The notes under the pieces: model-generated | The model's input: only the letters and a program-made list of their open reading frames with translations | Database searches by the model: none | Told to the model about the DNA's origin: nothing | Assembly (NCBI RefSeq): GCF_030913365.1 | Contig: NZ_CP133160.1 | Coordinates: forward strand, 3,820,001 to 3,884,000 | DNA length: 64,000 nucleotides | Reading direction: 5' to 3' | Source: Stenotrophomonas sp. 24(2023) | Lineage (GTDB): Bacteria > Pseudomonadota > Gammaproteobacteria > Xanthomonadales > Xanthomonadaceae | Shown here: positions 16,690-26,298 of the stretch, piece by piece | How the letters are laid out: every line of letters begins with the position of its first letter | Position numbering within the stretch: position 1 is the first letter of the stretch | Position numbers and translations under genes: made by a program

Positions 16690-17469
16690 TCAATCCAGCG
16701 TGCCGAGGAAAGCTCGGGTTTGGTACTCGAAGGCAACACGTCCATCCACGGCATGCGTGGCGAACAGGTCGTGCAGGGCGGTGATCATCGCCGCATGGCG
16801 CGGGTGGCCGGCCTGCGGGGCGTAGGACGAGGAGAGCAGGCGGCCGCGCAGCGCGTCGAAATCCAGCGACTGCACATTCGGGACATGCAGCTCACCGCGC
16901 AGCCCGTGGCCGTACCAGGCGCGCATGGTGGTGTCGTCCTGGTAGCGCTCGGCCACCGCGCTGTAGTCGGTGCCATGGTCCAGCAGCAACTGCTCGTAGC
17001 CGCGCTGGAAGGCCGAGCCGTCCAGCACGCGCGAGTTCCAGAACACCAGCGCCAGCCCGCCGCGGTGCAGGATGCGCCGCCATTCGGCGCGCACGGCAGT
17101 GGTGTCGAACCAGTGGAATGCCTGTGCGGCACTGACCAGCCCGACGCTGGCATCGGCCAGCCCGGTGGCTTCGGCGCGACCGTCAACGGTGCGGAAGCGC
17201 AGGTAGTGCGGCGCGAGGGCCTGTTCGGCAGCCGCGCGCATGGCCGCATTGGGTTCCACCGCGATCAGTGGATGCCCCGCCGCCAGGAACAGGCGGCTGG
17301 AAATGCCGGTGCCGGCGCCGATATCGGCCACCACGGTGTCCACCGCAACGGCCATCGGCCCATGCAGCCATTGCAGCAGCGCCGGCGGGTAGCCGGGCCG
17401 GTAGCGCACGTAGTCATCGACGCGGCTGCTGAAGCGCTCGGTCGAATCGGATGCGCCCATCGCCGTCAT
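16690..17469 (-). CDS. Class I SAM-dependent methyltransferase
   Basis: This 259-residue protein carries the methyltransferase motif [21 protein letters not shown] (about residues 45-64), the acidic AVEPNAAMR, then [39 protein letters not shown], the UbiE/Methyltransf_11 pattern. The substrate is unknown. The ATG at 17469 overlaps the stop of the DUF4190 gene (ATGA); a second ATG three codons later is possible. It sits directly before pyrD, but nothing shows a role in pyrimidine synthesis. Confidence 0.85.
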   Translation of the reverse strand: MTAMGASDSTERFSSRVDDYVRYRPGYPPALLQWLHGPMAVAVDTVVADIGAGTGISSRLFLAAGHPLIAVEPNAAMRAAAEQALAPHYLRFRTVDGRAEATGLADASVGLVSAAQAFHWFDTTAVRAEWRRILHRGGLALVFWNSRVLDGSAFQRGYEQLLLDHGTDYSAVAERYQDDTTMRAWYGHGLRGELHVPNVQSLDFDALRGRLLSSSYAPQAGHPRHAAMITALHDLFATHAVDGRVAFEYQTRAFLGTLD

Positions 17470-17750
17470 TGCTTCATCGCGGCCAGCCAGGCCAGGCCAC
17501 CGAAGAACAGCACGAAGGCCAGCAGGGCGAGCAGGGCACCGACCACCATCACGTAGCCCAGCACCAGGCCGCCGATCGCGAAACCGTCGCCTTCCAGTTC
17601 CTGCGGGCGCCGGCGGATTTCGGCACGGGCCATGTGGCCGGTGATGATGGCCACGATCGCGCCCACGAAGGGCAGGGCGGTCCAACTGGCGATGCCGGTG
17701 ACCAGGCTGACGACGGCCAATGCGCTGGTCTGTCGGGGTGGCACGCTCAT
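17466..17750 (-). CDS. DUF4190-type small membrane protein
   Basis: This 94-residue protein starts at the ATG at 17750 (MSVPPRQTSALAVVSLVTGI), with a strong GGAGG site upstream on the minus strand. It has two membrane segments, LAVVSLVTGIASWTALPFVGAIVAIITGHMA and FAIGGLVLGYVMVVGALLALLAFVLFFGGLAWL, separated by a basic loop. The GHMARAEIRRRPQELEGDGFAIGGLVLGY link is the DUF4190 signature. Function is unknown. It is the first gene of the minus-strand run into methyltransferase and pyrD. A longer frame from 17777 lacks a ribosome site. Confidence 0.8.
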   Translation of the reverse strand: MSVPPRQTSALAVVSLVTGIASWTALPFVGAIVAIITGHMARAEIRRRPQELEGDGFAIGGLVLGYVMVVGALLALLAFVLFFGGLAWLAAMKQ

Positions 17751-17823
17751 CTGGCTCCTCCTTGGCAGTGGCGACATGATAGTGCCTCTGCTGCGGCAAT
17801 CCCATGGGCACGGGCCCTGGGGG

Positions 17824-18627
17824 TCAGCCCATCAGCACCTGGCCGCCATCCACATTGAGAACGTGCCCGGTGATCCAGCCGGCCAGCGGCGAGCACAGGA
17901 ACAGTGCAGCGTTGGCGATTTCCTCCGGCGTGCCGAAGCGCCCGAAGGGGATCTTCGCCAGGGTGCCGTGGTACAGCGCCGGGTCGTCGTGGCGGCGACG
18001 GTCCCACAGGCCGTCATCGAATGCGATCGAGCCGGGGGCGATGGCATTGACCCGGATCCGGTCCGGTGCCAATGCCAGTGCCTGGGAGGTGGTGTAGTGG
18101 GACAGCGCGGCCTTGGCCGCCGCGTACGGGGCGGCACCGGGGCGCGGCTGCTGCGCGGCGATCGAGGACAGGTTGAGGATGCAGGCCCCGGCCGAGGCGC
18201 GCAGCCACGGCAGGGCCAGCCGCGAGGCCCGCACGGCGGCCATCAGGTCGATCTGCAGGCTGGCCGCCCAGCCGTCCTCATCGTCGGCCATGCCATAGCC
18301 GGTGGCGTTGTTGACCAGCACGTCGATGCCGCCGAGCGTGGCGGTGGCCGCGTCGAGCCAGGCCTGGATCTGCGCAGCATCCCCCAGATCGGTGGCATGG
18401 GTGTGCAGGGGCGTGCCCTGGGCCTGTGCGTCGGCCTGCAGTGCCTGCAGGCCGGCCTGGCCGCGTGCGCACACCGACACCCGTGCGCCGGCGCGGGCAA
18501 ATGCCAGCGCCAGCGCACGGCCGATGCCCTTGCTGCCACCGGCCACCAGTACCCGGCGGCCGGTGAAATCCAGGATCGGCGCCCCGGCGGGGCGTTGATC
18601 CACCGGCAGGGCCGGGCCGGTGGCCAT
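17824..18627 (-). CDS. Short-chain dehydrogenase/reductase (SDR)
   Basis: The protein has 267 residues from the ATG at 18627, one base overlapping the aldehyde dehydrogenase stop (TGATG), so the two are translationally coupled. It shows the classical SDR pattern: VLVAGGSKGIGRALA (cofactor glycines), DVLVNNATGYG, LNLSSIAA (catalytic Ser), APYAAAKAALSHY (YxxxK) and VNAIAPGSI, ending in WITGHVLNVDGGQVL. The substrate is not evident. The coupling with an ALDH7-type dehydrogenase suggests both act on one carbonyl or alcohol pathway. Confidence 0.9.
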   Translation of the reverse strand: MATGPALPVDQRPAGAPILDFTGRRVLVAGGSKGIGRALALAFARAGARVSVCARGQAGLQALQADAQAQGTPLHTHATDLGDAAQIQAWLDAATATLGGIDVLVNNATGYGMADDEDGWAASLQIDLMAAVRASRLALPWLRASAGACILNLSSIAAQQPRPGAAPYAAAKAALSHYTTSQALALAPDRIRVNAIAPGSIAFDDGLWDRRRHDDPALYHGTLAKIPFGRFGTPEEIANAALFLCSPLAGWITGHVLNVDGGQVLMG

Positions 18628-20159
18628 CACAGGTCGAACTTGATGCCCTGGGCCAGCGGCAGCGAATCGGAGTAGTTGATGGTGTTGGTCTGGCGGCGCA
18701 TGTAGACCTTCCACGCATCCGAGCCGGACTCGCGGCCGCCGCCGGTGTCCTTCTCGCCACCGAACGCGCCGCCGATTTCCGCACCGGACGTGCCGATGTT
18801 GATGTTGGCGATGCCGCAGTCGCTGCCGGCAGCCGAGAGGAACTTCTCGGCGGTCTTCAGGTTCTGGGTGAAGATCGAGGACGACAGGCCCTGCGGCACG
18901 CCGTTCTGCATGTCGATGGCCTCATCGATGCTGTCGTACGGCATCACATAGAGGATCGGCGCGAAGGTCTCGTGCTGGACCACGGCATCACTGTTCTTCA
19001 GGCCGCTGACGATGGCCGGCAGGACGAAATTGCCGGCGCGGTCGATGCGGGTGCCGCCGGTTTCGATGGTGCCGCCGGCCGCCTTGGCCTGGGCGATGGC
19101 ATCGAGGAACTGCTGCACGGCCGCGTCACTGTTCAGCGGGCCCATCAGGTTGGCCGCGTCGGTCGGGTCACCGATCTTGCCCTCGACCTGCTTGTAGGCC
19201 TTGACCAGGGTCGCCAGCACATCGGCGTAGATCGAGCGGTGCACGATCAGGCGGCGGGTGGTGGTGCAGCGCTGGCCGGCGGTACCGACCGCACCGAACA
19301 CGATGCCCGGCACGGCCAGCTTCAGGTCAGCGGTCTCATCCAGGATGATCGCGTTGTTGCCGCCCAGTTCCAGCAGGCAGCGGCCCAGGCGGCGGGCGAC
19401 CTTTTCATTGACGGTACGGCCGACCTGGGTCGAGCCGGTGAAGCTGATCAGCGGTACGCGGCGGTCATCGACCAGCGTTTCCGACAGCGCGGTGCCGGCA
19501 TCGTTGACCAGGAAGAAGATGTCCGGGAAGCCGGCCGCGCGCAGGGCGTCGTTGCAGATGCGCATGGACGCGATGGCGGTCAGCGGGGTCTTGTTGGACG
19601 GCTTCCAGATGCAGATGTCGCCACAGATCGCGGCCAGGAAGGCGTTCCAGCTCCACACCGCGACCGGGAAGTTGAAGGCCGAGATGATGCCGATCAGGCC
19701 CAGCGGGTGGTACTGCTCGTACATGCGGTGGCCGGGGCGCTCCGAATGCATCGTGTAGCCGTACAGCATGCGGCTCTGGCCCACGGCGAAATCGGCAATG
19801 TCGATCATTTCCTGCACTTCGCCATCGCCTTCGGGCTTGCTCTTGCCCATTTCCAGCGCGACCAGCGAACCCAGCGCATCCTTGTGCGCACGCAGCGCTT
19901 CGCCGCACAGGCGCACGGCCTCGCCACGGCGCGGGGCCGGGGTGGTGCGCCAGACCTTGAACGCTTCCTGCGCGCGGGCGATGACGGTCTCGTACTCGGC
20001 CTGGGTAGTGGCGCGGACCTGGGCGATAGCTTCGCCGGTGGTCGGGTTCAGCGGGGTGATCACCTCACCGCTGGTGGCGCTCGACCATTCCCCGTTGCCC
20101 AGGTAAGTGCCAGCGTTGATCGCATCCAGGCCGAGGGCCGTGAGCAGCTGAGAGGACAT
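18627..20159 (-). CDS. Aldehyde dehydrogenase, ALDH7 family (aminoadipate-semialdehyde/piperideine-6-carboxylate type)
   Basis: This 510-residue enzyme starts at the ATG at 20159 with AGGAGT upstream. It carries [42 protein letters not shown] (general-base Glu) and [16 protein letters not shown] (catalytic Cys). [40 protein letters not shown] is diagnostic of ALDH7A1/AmaB-like dehydrogenases, which oxidise alpha-aminoadipate semialdehyde in lysine catabolism using NAD+. The exact substrate here is inferred from family only. It is followed by a coupled SDR gene; the upstream 440 bp before the EPS initiator gene separate two divergent units. Confidence 0.88.
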   Translation of the reverse strand: MSSQLLTALGLDAINAGTYLGNGEWSSATSGEVITPLNPTTGEAIAQVRATTQAEYETVIARAQEAFKVWRTTPAPRRGEAVRLCGEALRAHKDALGSLVALEMGKSKPEGDGEVQEMIDIADFAVGQSRMLYGYTMHSERPGHRMYEQYHPLGLIGIISAFNFPVAVWSWNAFLAAICGDICIWKPSNKTPLTAIASMRICNDALRAAGFPDIFFLVNDAGTALSETLVDDRRVPLISFTGSTQVGRTVNEKVARRLGRCLLELGGNNAIILDETADLKLAVPGIVFGAVGTAGQRCTTTRRLIVHRSIYADVLATLVKAYKQVEGKIGDPTDAANLMGPLNSDAAVQQFLDAIAQAKAAGGTIETGGTRIDRAGNFVLPAIVSGLKNSDAVVQHETFAPILYVMPYDSIDEAIDMQNGVPQGLSSSIFTQNLKTAEKFLSAAGSDCGIANINIGTSGAEIGGAFGGEKDTGGGRESGSDAWKVYMRRQTNTINYSDSLPLAQGIKFDL

Positions 20160-20349
20160 GCAGACTCCTGTTTCGTGTGCGTTGTTTTGGCGCCGGCGCG
20201 GGCAGGGTGGGGGGCGCCGGACGTAGCCGCCGATGGTAGCAGATGGGCACAGGGCGCCTTGGTGCGTTGCGGTGAAGGTGGCCGGATGCCCTGTCATTGG
20301 GACCTGTCCGATGGCGCGGAGGCTGTGGCAGCGCCAAGATTCCGGCACA

Positions 20350-20602
20350 GAAAAGTTGTAATTCGGTATGTGTCGTTTCTAGTCAGTCGCTTAATAAACT
20401 CATGAGCATCAATGAGTTACGATCAATTTTTGATACTTTTAGGTGATATATGTCTCATTTCTTCGCTACCAATTACTGTCAACTTCATTCACAATTCCGT
20501 CACTTTCTGTAACAGACCCCGGTATTGCCACGCTGGCTGAGGAGCTTCTACGCGTGGCGGCGAGCACCGCGGTGACTCACCGGGCTTCATAGGAGATGTG
20601 CT
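20350..20602 (+). promoter_or_regulatory. AT-rich regulatory region upstream of the EPS initiator gene
   Basis: The 443-bp gap between the ALDH gene and the sugar transferase has no gene. Bases 20350-20520 are visibly AT-rich. AACTCAT (20397-20403) pairs with ATGAGTT (20412-20418). ATCAA (20422-20426) pairs with TTGAT (20430-20434). In the likely 5' leader, GCCACGC (20527-20533) pairs with GCGTGGC (20552-20558). A clear AGGAG (20591-20595) precedes the GTG start at 20603. I cannot pick one promoter with confidence. Confidence 0.45.
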
Positions 20603-22060
20603 GTGCTACATGGATCCGTAGAAGAACAGCCCGCACCGCAGTCGCTTCCGGCGCGCCGCCGGGTCGAGGCCAGGGCGGCGCTTGAACTGGCCCTGCGAAT
20701 AGGGGACCTGCTGGCCATCCCTGCCATGGCCGTGCTTTCGCACATGCTCTGGTACGGCTCCGCAGCCCCCGATGCGTCGCAGCGGGTGGTGTTCGGCGCG
20801 GTCATTCTCAGCGCCATCGTCTGTTTCGCCATTGCTCCGGTCTACCGGCAGTGGCGTGCCCGCAGCCTGCTGTCCGATCTTTGGCTGCTGTTGATGGCCT
20901 GGTCGGTGACGTTCGCGCTGTTTTCCGTCTATGCCGTCCTTGCGGATGTGGCGGGCTCCGTCCCCGGGCGGTGGTTGTTCGGCTGGTACCTGATGGGACT
21001 GGTGGCGATGTCCGGTACGCGCGTGCTGCTGCGCGTGCAGCTGCACCGCCTGCGTTCGCAGGGCCTGGACCGGGAGCGCGTGGTCCTGGTCGGGCTGCGT
21101 GCCCCCGCGCTGAAGCTGCATCGCCTGCTGCGCGGCAAGCCAGAGCTGGGCAAGGAAGTCGTCGGCTACTTCCATGTGCAGGGCGACATCGCCGTGCGCC
21201 GTGACCGTGATGCGCCTCGTCCATTGGGGGAACTGGCGGATCTGCCCCGTTATCTGGACGCCCATCGTGGCGAATTCGATCAGCTGTGGGTGTCATTGCC
21301 GATGGGGGACGCGACCCCGATCAAGGACATGCTCAAGCAGATCGAGCGCTTCCCGGTGCCGGTACGGTTGATTCCCGACACCACCGGCCTGGGGGTGCTC
21401 AACCCCGGTGTGCACCAGGTGGGCGATGTGCCGATGATCGGCGTGCGCCAGGGGCTGGCCGAACACAACTTCCGCCTGTTCAAGCGGGCCGAGGATCTGG
21501 TGGTGGCTGGCATGGCCGTGCTGTTGCTGCTGCCGCTGCTGGCGATCCTGGCCCTGGGCGTCAAGCTCAGTTCGCCGGGGCCGGTGCTGTTCCGCCAGCG
21601 CCGCCATGGCCTGGGGGGCAAGGAATTCTGGATGCTCAAGTTCCGCTCCATGCGCGTGCATGAGGAAAAGAGCGGCCAGATCACCCAGGCCACCCGTGAT
21701 GATCCGCGCGTGACCCGCTTCGGTGCGTTCCTGCGCCGTTCCAGCCTGGATGAACTGCCGCAGTTCTTCAACGTGCTTGGCGGCAGCATGTCCGTGGTCG
21801 GGCCGCGGCCGCATGCGGTACAGCACAACAACCACTATGAGCGCGTGATCGAGCGCTACATGCACCGGCATTACGTCAAGCCCGGCATCACCGGCTGGGC
21901 GCAGGTGCACGGCTTGCGCGGCGAAACGCCGGACCTGCGTTCGATGAAGAAGCGGGTGCAGTACGACATCGACTACATCCGCCGCTGGAGCCCGACGCTG
22001 GACGTGCGCATCATCGTGCTGACGGCACTGAAGGTGCTGGGGCAGAAATCGGCGTATTGA
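20603..22060 (+). CDS. Undecaprenyl-phosphate sugar phosphotransferase (WcaJ/GumD type)
   Basis: This inner-membrane enzyme starts exopolysaccharide repeat-unit assembly by moving a sugar-1-phosphate, usually glucose, from the UDP-sugar to undecaprenyl phosphate. The 485-residue protein has four N-terminal membrane helices (about residues 25-135), a central Rossmann-like CoA-binding-like domain (RERVVLVGLRAPALKLHRLL), a fifth hydrophobic segment (LVVAGMAVLLLLPLLAILALGVKL) and the C-terminal catalytic domain with KFRSMRVHEEKSGQITQATRDDPRVTRFGAFLRRSSLDELPQFFNVLGGSMSVVGPRPHAV. GTG at 20603 follows AGGAG by 7 bases. A tyrosine phosphatase gene follows on the same strand; no other glycosyltransferases are in the window. 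Confidence 0.92.
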   Translation: MLHGSVEEQPAPQSLPARRRVEARAALELALRIGDLLAIPAMAVLSHMLWYGSAAPDASQRVVFGAVILSAIVCFAIAPVYRQWRARSLLSDLWLLLMAWSVTFALFSVYAVLADVAGSVPGRWLFGWYLMGLVAMSGTRVLLRVQLHRLRSQGLDRERVVLVGLRAPALKLHRLLRGKPELGKEVVGYFHVQGDIAVRRDRDAPRPLGELADLPRYLDAHRGEFDQLWVSLPMGDATPIKDMLKQIERFPVPVRLIPDTTGLGVLNPGVHQVGDVPMIGVRQGLAEHNFRLFKRAEDLVVAGMAVLLLLPLLAILALGVKLSSPGPVLFRQRRHGLGGKEFWMLKFRSMRVHEEKSGQITQATRDDPRVTRFGAFLRRSSLDELPQFFNVLGGSMSVVGPRPHAVQHNNHYERVIERYMHRHYVKPGITGWAQVHGLRGETPDLRSMKKRVQYDIDYIRRWSPTLDVRIIVLTALKVLGQKSAY

Positions 22061-22165
22061 TTCGGTGACGGCGGTCCGGCCTGGCATGGCCGGCCCCGGC
22101 TATGCTGCCGCACGCCTTTGGTGGGCGTGTGGCGCGGTGTTTGAAACAAGGGCTTTACGGAATAG

Positions 22166-22606
22166 ATGTCTGTGTTCAAGAACATTCTTGTTGTATGTGT
22201 CGGCAACATCTGCCGCAGCCCGTCGGCGGAAGTGATGCTGCGCGAGGCGGTATCGGCAAAGGGCATCCAGGTGTCCTCGGCGGGTCTGGGGGCATTGGTC
22301 GATCACCGGATCGATGCAACCGCTCAGCAGCTGCTGCAGGAGCATGGCTTCGACGGGGGCGCGCACCGCGCACGGCAGATCAGTCCTGCACTGCTGTCGG
22401 GTGCGGACCTGGTGCTGACGATGGAGCGCAAGCACATCCATCGCATCATCGCGATCGCGCCGGAAGCGTCGGGAAAGACCTTCCTTCTGGGCAAGTGGCA
22501 GGGCGACCGTGAAATCCCCGATCCGTACCGCCAGCAGCGCCAGGCGTTCGAACACGTGCATGCCCTGATGGCTGAAGGGGTCGGCAGCTGGGTCCGCTAT
22601 CTCTGA
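22166..22606 (+). CDS. Low-molecular-weight protein tyrosine phosphatase (Etp/Wzb type)
   Basis: This 146-residue enzyme has the P-loop CVGNICRS with nucleophile Cys11 and Arg17, and the general acid Asp119 in DPYRQ. Bacterial members dephosphorylate BY-kinases (Wzc/Etk) that drive capsule or EPS export in the inner membrane. It follows the EPS sugar transferase and faces the Wza/Yjb operon, matching the etp gene beside gfc genes in E. coli group 4 capsule loci. No BY-kinase gene lies in this window, so its substrate must be elsewhere or differ. Confidence 0.92.
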   Translation: MSVFKNILVVCVGNICRSPSAEVMLREAVSAKGIQVSSAGLGALVDHRIDATAQQLLQEHGFDGGAHRARQISPALLSGADLVLTMERKHIHRIIAIAPEASGKTFLLGKWQGDREIPDPYRQQRQAFEHVHALMAEGVGSWVRYL

Positions 22607-22629
22607 GCCGTCACGGAGCGTGACAGACC

Positions 22630-22652
22630 CACGGGGCGCCTGGCGCCCCGTG
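22630..22652. terminator. Bidirectional terminator hairpin
   Basis: CACGGGGCGC (22630-22639) pairs perfectly with GCGCCCCGTG (22643-22652) around CTG. It is followed by AGCGTTTTC on the plus strand. It lies between the convergent phosphatase and yjbH-like genes and can stop transcription from both sides. Confidence 0.75.
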
Positions 22653-22659
22653 AGCGTTT

Positions 22660-24843
22660 TCAGTCTTCGATCGAGCGAAGGTTGTCATAGAAGAACCGCT
22701 CGTCGCGCTCGCCGGTGATGCTGTACAGGCTGTACTTGCGGCCCAGCATGGCGCCGCCGTCGCGGATGAGCGGGTTCCAGTTCAGCGCGGCCCGTCCGCG
22801 CGTGGAGCGCGGCAGGATGCCATCCATCGGGATGCTGAAGTAGATGCCCTTGTCGAAGCTGCCTTCGCCGAAGTCGCGCGAGGACACATTGGTCTTGGTG
22901 GCGTAGGCGCCCATGGTCACGCCGTTGTTGAACACGCGGGCGATATCGATGGTGGCGCCACGGTCCCCGGCCAGGTACTGGCCAACGGATACCGAGCCGA
23001 TGACGCGTTCGCGGGCATCGAAGCTGTAGTACAGCGTGGCATGGCCGGTGGTGATGCGGTAATCACGCAGGCCCCAATGCTGGTCGAAATCACGCTGCTG
23101 CACGCGGTTGAGGTTCGCGCTGACGGCCCAGCGTTCCCCCATCGGCCGGTACAGCAGTTCGCCGCCCACGCCGGCATACATCCATTCCAGGTAGCCGGCA
23201 TAGGCGATGCCGTACAGGTCGCGTCCGAGGCGGCCGGCAACGTTGACCTGCAGGTTGGGCATCATGATGTCCGAGGTCACCATGTACTTGCGCAGGTCGG
23301 TGCGCACGCGCGGCAGGCGGCTGGGTGCGTTGTACTTGAACTTGTCGTAGTTGTTGAACAGGTCCGCGCTGACCGTGCCGGTCAGCCACAGGTTCGGCCT
23401 GAAGAACAGGCTGCCGGAGTAGTTCGCGGCCACCTGGTACAGGATGAAGCCATCGGGGCCGCCGAGGTTCTGCCGGTACCCGATGTTGAACCCCCCGCCG
23501 AAGGGCCGGTTCCGTGCCTCGTAAAGCGTCTCGCGCGATGCGGTGCCGGCGGCTTCCAGTTCGGTACTGCGACGCAGCGTGTCCTCGTCGATCCGGCCTT
23601 CCAGGAACCCTTCGAAGGCTTCGCGGTTGACGGACATGTCGGCGGTGGGCATGCCCAGCCGCGTCGTGCGCAGCGTATACCAGTCGTACTCGTCGCCCAG
23701 CGTGCTGGCCAGCACGCGGCTTGCCCTGCCCAGACCCTTGGCCGGGTACAGGTAGCGGTACTGGTAGCCATCGACGAACAACTCGCTGCCGCGCCGGGAA
23801 ATACGCTCGACACGGAAGCCGGCATTGCTGCGCAGCTGGCTGGCGATGGCGGGCCAGTCCGGTGGTTGTGCTTCGGACGCAGGGGCCGCGCCGGACCCGG
23901 TGCTGGCCACGTCCTGGCCGGCGGGCGGTGCGATGCGGACCGGGGGCGGATCGAAGGGCTTCGGTGCAGAGGGCGAATGGCCCGGGTTGCCACGCAGCGT
24001 CAGCGAGAACATCGCCGTCTGCCCGCGCTCCCAGGCGGCGGCGATTTCCACATTGCGGTTGGGCACGTAGACCAGGCCGACGTTGATGGGGCTGGTCTGC
24101 TTGGCATTGAAGCCGCGTGGTTCGCGCCTGTAGTCATTGCCGTCGTATTCGACCTTGACCAGCAGCTCGTCCAGCGGCGTCTGGTAGGTAATGCCGCCAA
24201 AGATGCCGACCGGGCCCTTGAACATATTGCTGACGCCGAATCGCCCCGCGTTGACGATATCGCTGTTGGCGATCGGGCGACGGTCCTTGAAGCGCTTGTC
24301 CAGGGCGCCCAACGGGTTGCTGAAGTCCCCGCGGTTGCCGATGTAGCCGGTTGCCAGGCCCAGTGAGGCATCCACGGGCCCGAACCGCTTGTTGGCCACC
24401 ACGTATTCGCTGGCGAAGAACCCGGTGCCGCCCACGTCGCGCACGCCGAATGCCATTTCCGGCAACCAGCGTGATTCCTGCCAGAGACGCACCTTGAAAT
24501 CGATGGACTTGTCTTTGTAGTTCTGGCTGCCGCTGACCTCGCGGTGCCCGTAGCGCAGGTTGGTGACGTTGATGTACCGATAGGTGGCCTCAACCCACGG
24601 CAACGGCTGCAGCGTCAGGTTGTAGCGGCTGTAGTTCGTGTTGTGTGATGCGGTGAACGCCAGGTCGCCGTCTTCGCCCATGCGTGCCGTCGGCGTCTGC
24701 AGCAGGCCGATGCCGCCCCATTCGCTGGCGGTGGCCGGTGGCGCCTGCTGCGCGTGCAGGGCGCTGGACAGGGAAAGGGCCAGCGCGGTAACAGCAAGCC
24801 GGGACGGGCGCGCACGGGGCGCGCGCTCGAAAACAGGGTTCAT
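22660..24843 (-). CDS. yjbH: YjbH/GfcD-family outer-membrane exopolysaccharide export protein
   Basis: This 727-residue precursor has a basic start and signal (SRLAVTALALSLSSALHAQQ), then NEWGGIGL-like SEWGGIGLLQTPTARMGEDGDLAFTASHNTNYSRYNL, the YjbH opening motif. The rest is rich in beta-barrel strands (YRYINVTNLRYGHREV, GGFNIGYRQNLGGPDGFILYQ, LEWMYAGVGGELLYRPMG, HATLYYSF). A low-complexity Pro/Ala linker sits near residue 310. YjbH proteins are predicted to form a paired barrel in the outer membrane that carries polymer with the Wza-like and YjbF/G partners. Its ATG overlaps the yjbG stop by one base. It is last in the operon, before a strong terminator. Confidence 0.88.
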   Translation of the reverse strand: MNPVFERAPRARPSRLAVTALALSLSSALHAQQAPPATASEWGGIGLLQTPTARMGEDGDLAFTASHNTNYSRYNLTLQPLPWVEATYRYINVTNLRYGHREVSGSQNYKDKSIDFKVRLWQESRWLPEMAFGVRDVGGTGFFASEYVVANKRFGPVDASLGLATGYIGNRGDFSNPLGALDKRFKDRRPIANSDIVNAGRFGVSNMFKGPVGIFGGITYQTPLDELLVKVEYDGNDYRREPRGFNAKQTSPINVGLVYVPNRNVEIAAAWERGQTAMFSLTLRGNPGHSPSAPKPFDPPPVRIAPPAGQDVASTGSGAAPASEAQPPDWPAIASQLRSNAGFRVERISRRGSELFVDGYQYRYLYPAKGLGRASRVLASTLGDEYDWYTLRTTRLGMPTADMSVNREAFEGFLEGRIDEDTLRRSTELEAAGTASRETLYEARNRPFGGGFNIGYRQNLGGPDGFILYQVAANYSGSLFFRPNLWLTGTVSADLFNNYDKFKYNAPSRLPRVRTDLRKYMVTSDIMMPNLQVNVAGRLGRDLYGIAYAGYLEWMYAGVGGELLYRPMGERWAVSANLNRVQQRDFDQHWGLRDYRITTGHATLYYSFDARERVIGSVSVGQYLAGDRGATIDIARVFNNGVTMGAYATKTNVSSRDFGEGSFDKGIYFSIPMDGILPRSTRGRAALNWNPLIRDGGAMLGRKYSLYSITGERDERFFYDNLRSIED

Positions 24844-25604
24844 CAGGGCGTGACCGGCTGGGTTGCAATGAACGCGGCAAATTCGCGGTTGAACGCGCTG
24901 TCCACGGAGGGCAGCGCGGAGGCGCGCACGGGAACGAACAGGGTTCCGCCAGGGGCGACCGATTGCGGGTCGGCGCGGTTCCACAGGGCGATACCCAGCA
25001 GCTGCACGCGGCCATCGGGCTGGATGACGTACAGGTCGCTGGGATCGGCCGCAGGCGTCGCCGGGCAGTCACGCAGGTAATCCAGGGCATCGCGCTGCGG
25101 CGCGTGGGGCAGGGTGCAGGGCCGGCCTACCGCACCCATGACATGGATGGTCTGCGGGCGGGTGGGGATCGTCAGCACGTCGCCGGCTTCAAGTACCGGG
25201 TTCTGCTGCGGCTGGGCCTGCATCAGGCGGGGGGACAGCGCCTGCGGGATGCGTCCGGTCGCCGGATGCTCGTCAAGCCACTGCGACAGGGTTTCGGCGG
25301 CGCTGCGCACTGCGGCATCCTCCGCCTTGGAAAGCTGTTCCAGATCGTAGGCAACACCAGCGCGCAGGCGCAGCTGCTGCGCGCGCGCCTGTTCGCGCTG
25401 GAAGCTGCCACCGAGCAGGTAGGCGTCCCCGCGCGGGCGGGCCTGCAGGATCAGGTCCGCCAGCCGTGCCTGGCCGGTGATGGGGGTGGCCGAGGGCGCG
25501 TGCACGGCCCCCTCGATCCGGGCCACGGGCGCGGCAGCCGGGGCCGCACACGCCAGCAGGGGAACCCACAATGCGGCGAGGGCGCCGCAGAAACGCAACA
25601 ACAT
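24843..25604 (-). CDS. yjbG: YjbG/GfcC-family capsule biosynthesis protein
   Basis: The protein has 253 residues with a signal peptide (MLLRFCGALAALWVPLLACAAPAAA) and is probably periplasmic. ARLADLILQARPRGDAYLLGGSFQREQARAQQLRLRAGVAYDLEQL and VLEAGDVLTIPTRPQTIHVMGAVGRP match GfcC, which is built from two SLBB-like beta-grasp domains and is thought to assist polymer export next to Wza. It lies 3 bp after yjbF and is coupled to yjbH. Membership rests on the operon order as well as the sequence pattern. Confidence 0.85.
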   Translation of the reverse strand: MLLRFCGALAALWVPLLACAAPAAAPVARIEGAVHAPSATPITGQARLADLILQARPRGDAYLLGGSFQREQARAQQLRLRAGVAYDLEQLSKAEDAAVRSAAETLSQWLDEHPATGRIPQALSPRLMQAQPQQNPVLEAGDVLTIPTRPQTIHVMGAVGRPCTLPHAPQRDALDYLRDCPATPAADPSDLYVIQPDGRVQLLGIALWNRADPQSVAPGGTLFVPVRASALPSVDSAFNREFAAFIATQPVTP

Positions 25605-25607
25605 GGC

Positions 25608-26297
25608 TCAGTCCTTGGCCGTCTGGTAGGGCTTGAGCTGGAGGAGGTCGACAGCATGGCCCGGGGCCAGGAACTGGCGGCTTTTCCAGATGAAGCCGGT
25701 GCGGGCATCAGCCCAGTACACGTTGGTCCCGCGCATCCCGCCGCCCTGCAACCGCTCCTCGAAGCGCACCAGCACCTGCGGGCGTCCGAGGATCTTGATG
25801 GTCTCGGTGCCGTGGCGGGTCAGGGTGCCGGTGACGGCGACATCCAGCTGGTAGGCGGGCACCCAGTCGTAGCGGCGCTGCACGGTTACCGGTGCGTTGA
25901 CCTGCTGCAGGTGCGTGAAGGGGGACGGGCCGACGATCCGCGCCTGGAGCTGCCGGCCCAGGCCACTGCTGCCGATCAGCAGGCCCTGCGCGTCCAGCTC
26001 GAAGATGGCATGGCTGCCGGCGTACCACTGCTGGCGGCCACCATCCACGTAGCCGAGCACGGCCAGCGCATCGATATCCGGTGTGTGCACCTGGACCTGC
26101 GGAAAGCGGTTGGCGGCCACGCGTTCAGGCGTTGCCCGGGTGGGCTTGTGGACCACCAGGCGGAAGGTGTCCAGCGTCGAGCGGCTGCCGGTCGTGCAGC
26201 TGCTGAGGATCATCGCCATGGCCACCAGCACCACGCCCTGCGCCCACCGGGCGCGGGGAGAGCGGGGCGGGTGACGGGCCGCATCCATGCGTGCCAT
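25608..26297 (-). CDS. yjbF: YjbF/GfcB-family lipoprotein
   Basis: This 229-residue protein has a lipobox at residues 31-34 (ILSSC, with Cys34 the lipid site if the ATG at 26297 is used; an ATG at 26288 is an alternative). The mature part contains GSRSTLDTFRLVVH, LYQ-type hydrophobic strands, and the C-terminal YWADARTGFIWKSRQFLAPG, typical of the YjbF/GfcB family (DUF2886). The family is believed to sit at the outer membrane with YjbH. The gene starts 1 bp after the wza stop, so it is translated from the same message. Confidence 0.85.
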   Translation of the reverse strand: MARMDAARHPPRSPRARWAQGVVLVAMAMILSSCTTGSRSTLDTFRLVVHKPTRATPERVAANRFPQVQVHTPDIDALAVLGYVDGGRQQWYAGSHAIFELDAQGLLIGSSGLGRQLQARIVGPSPFTHLQQVNAPVTVQRRYDWVPAYQLDVAVTGTLTRHGTETIKILGRPQVLVRFEERLQGGGMRGTNVYWADARTGFIWKSRQFLAPGHAVDLLQLKPYQTAKD

Positions 26298-26298
26298 A

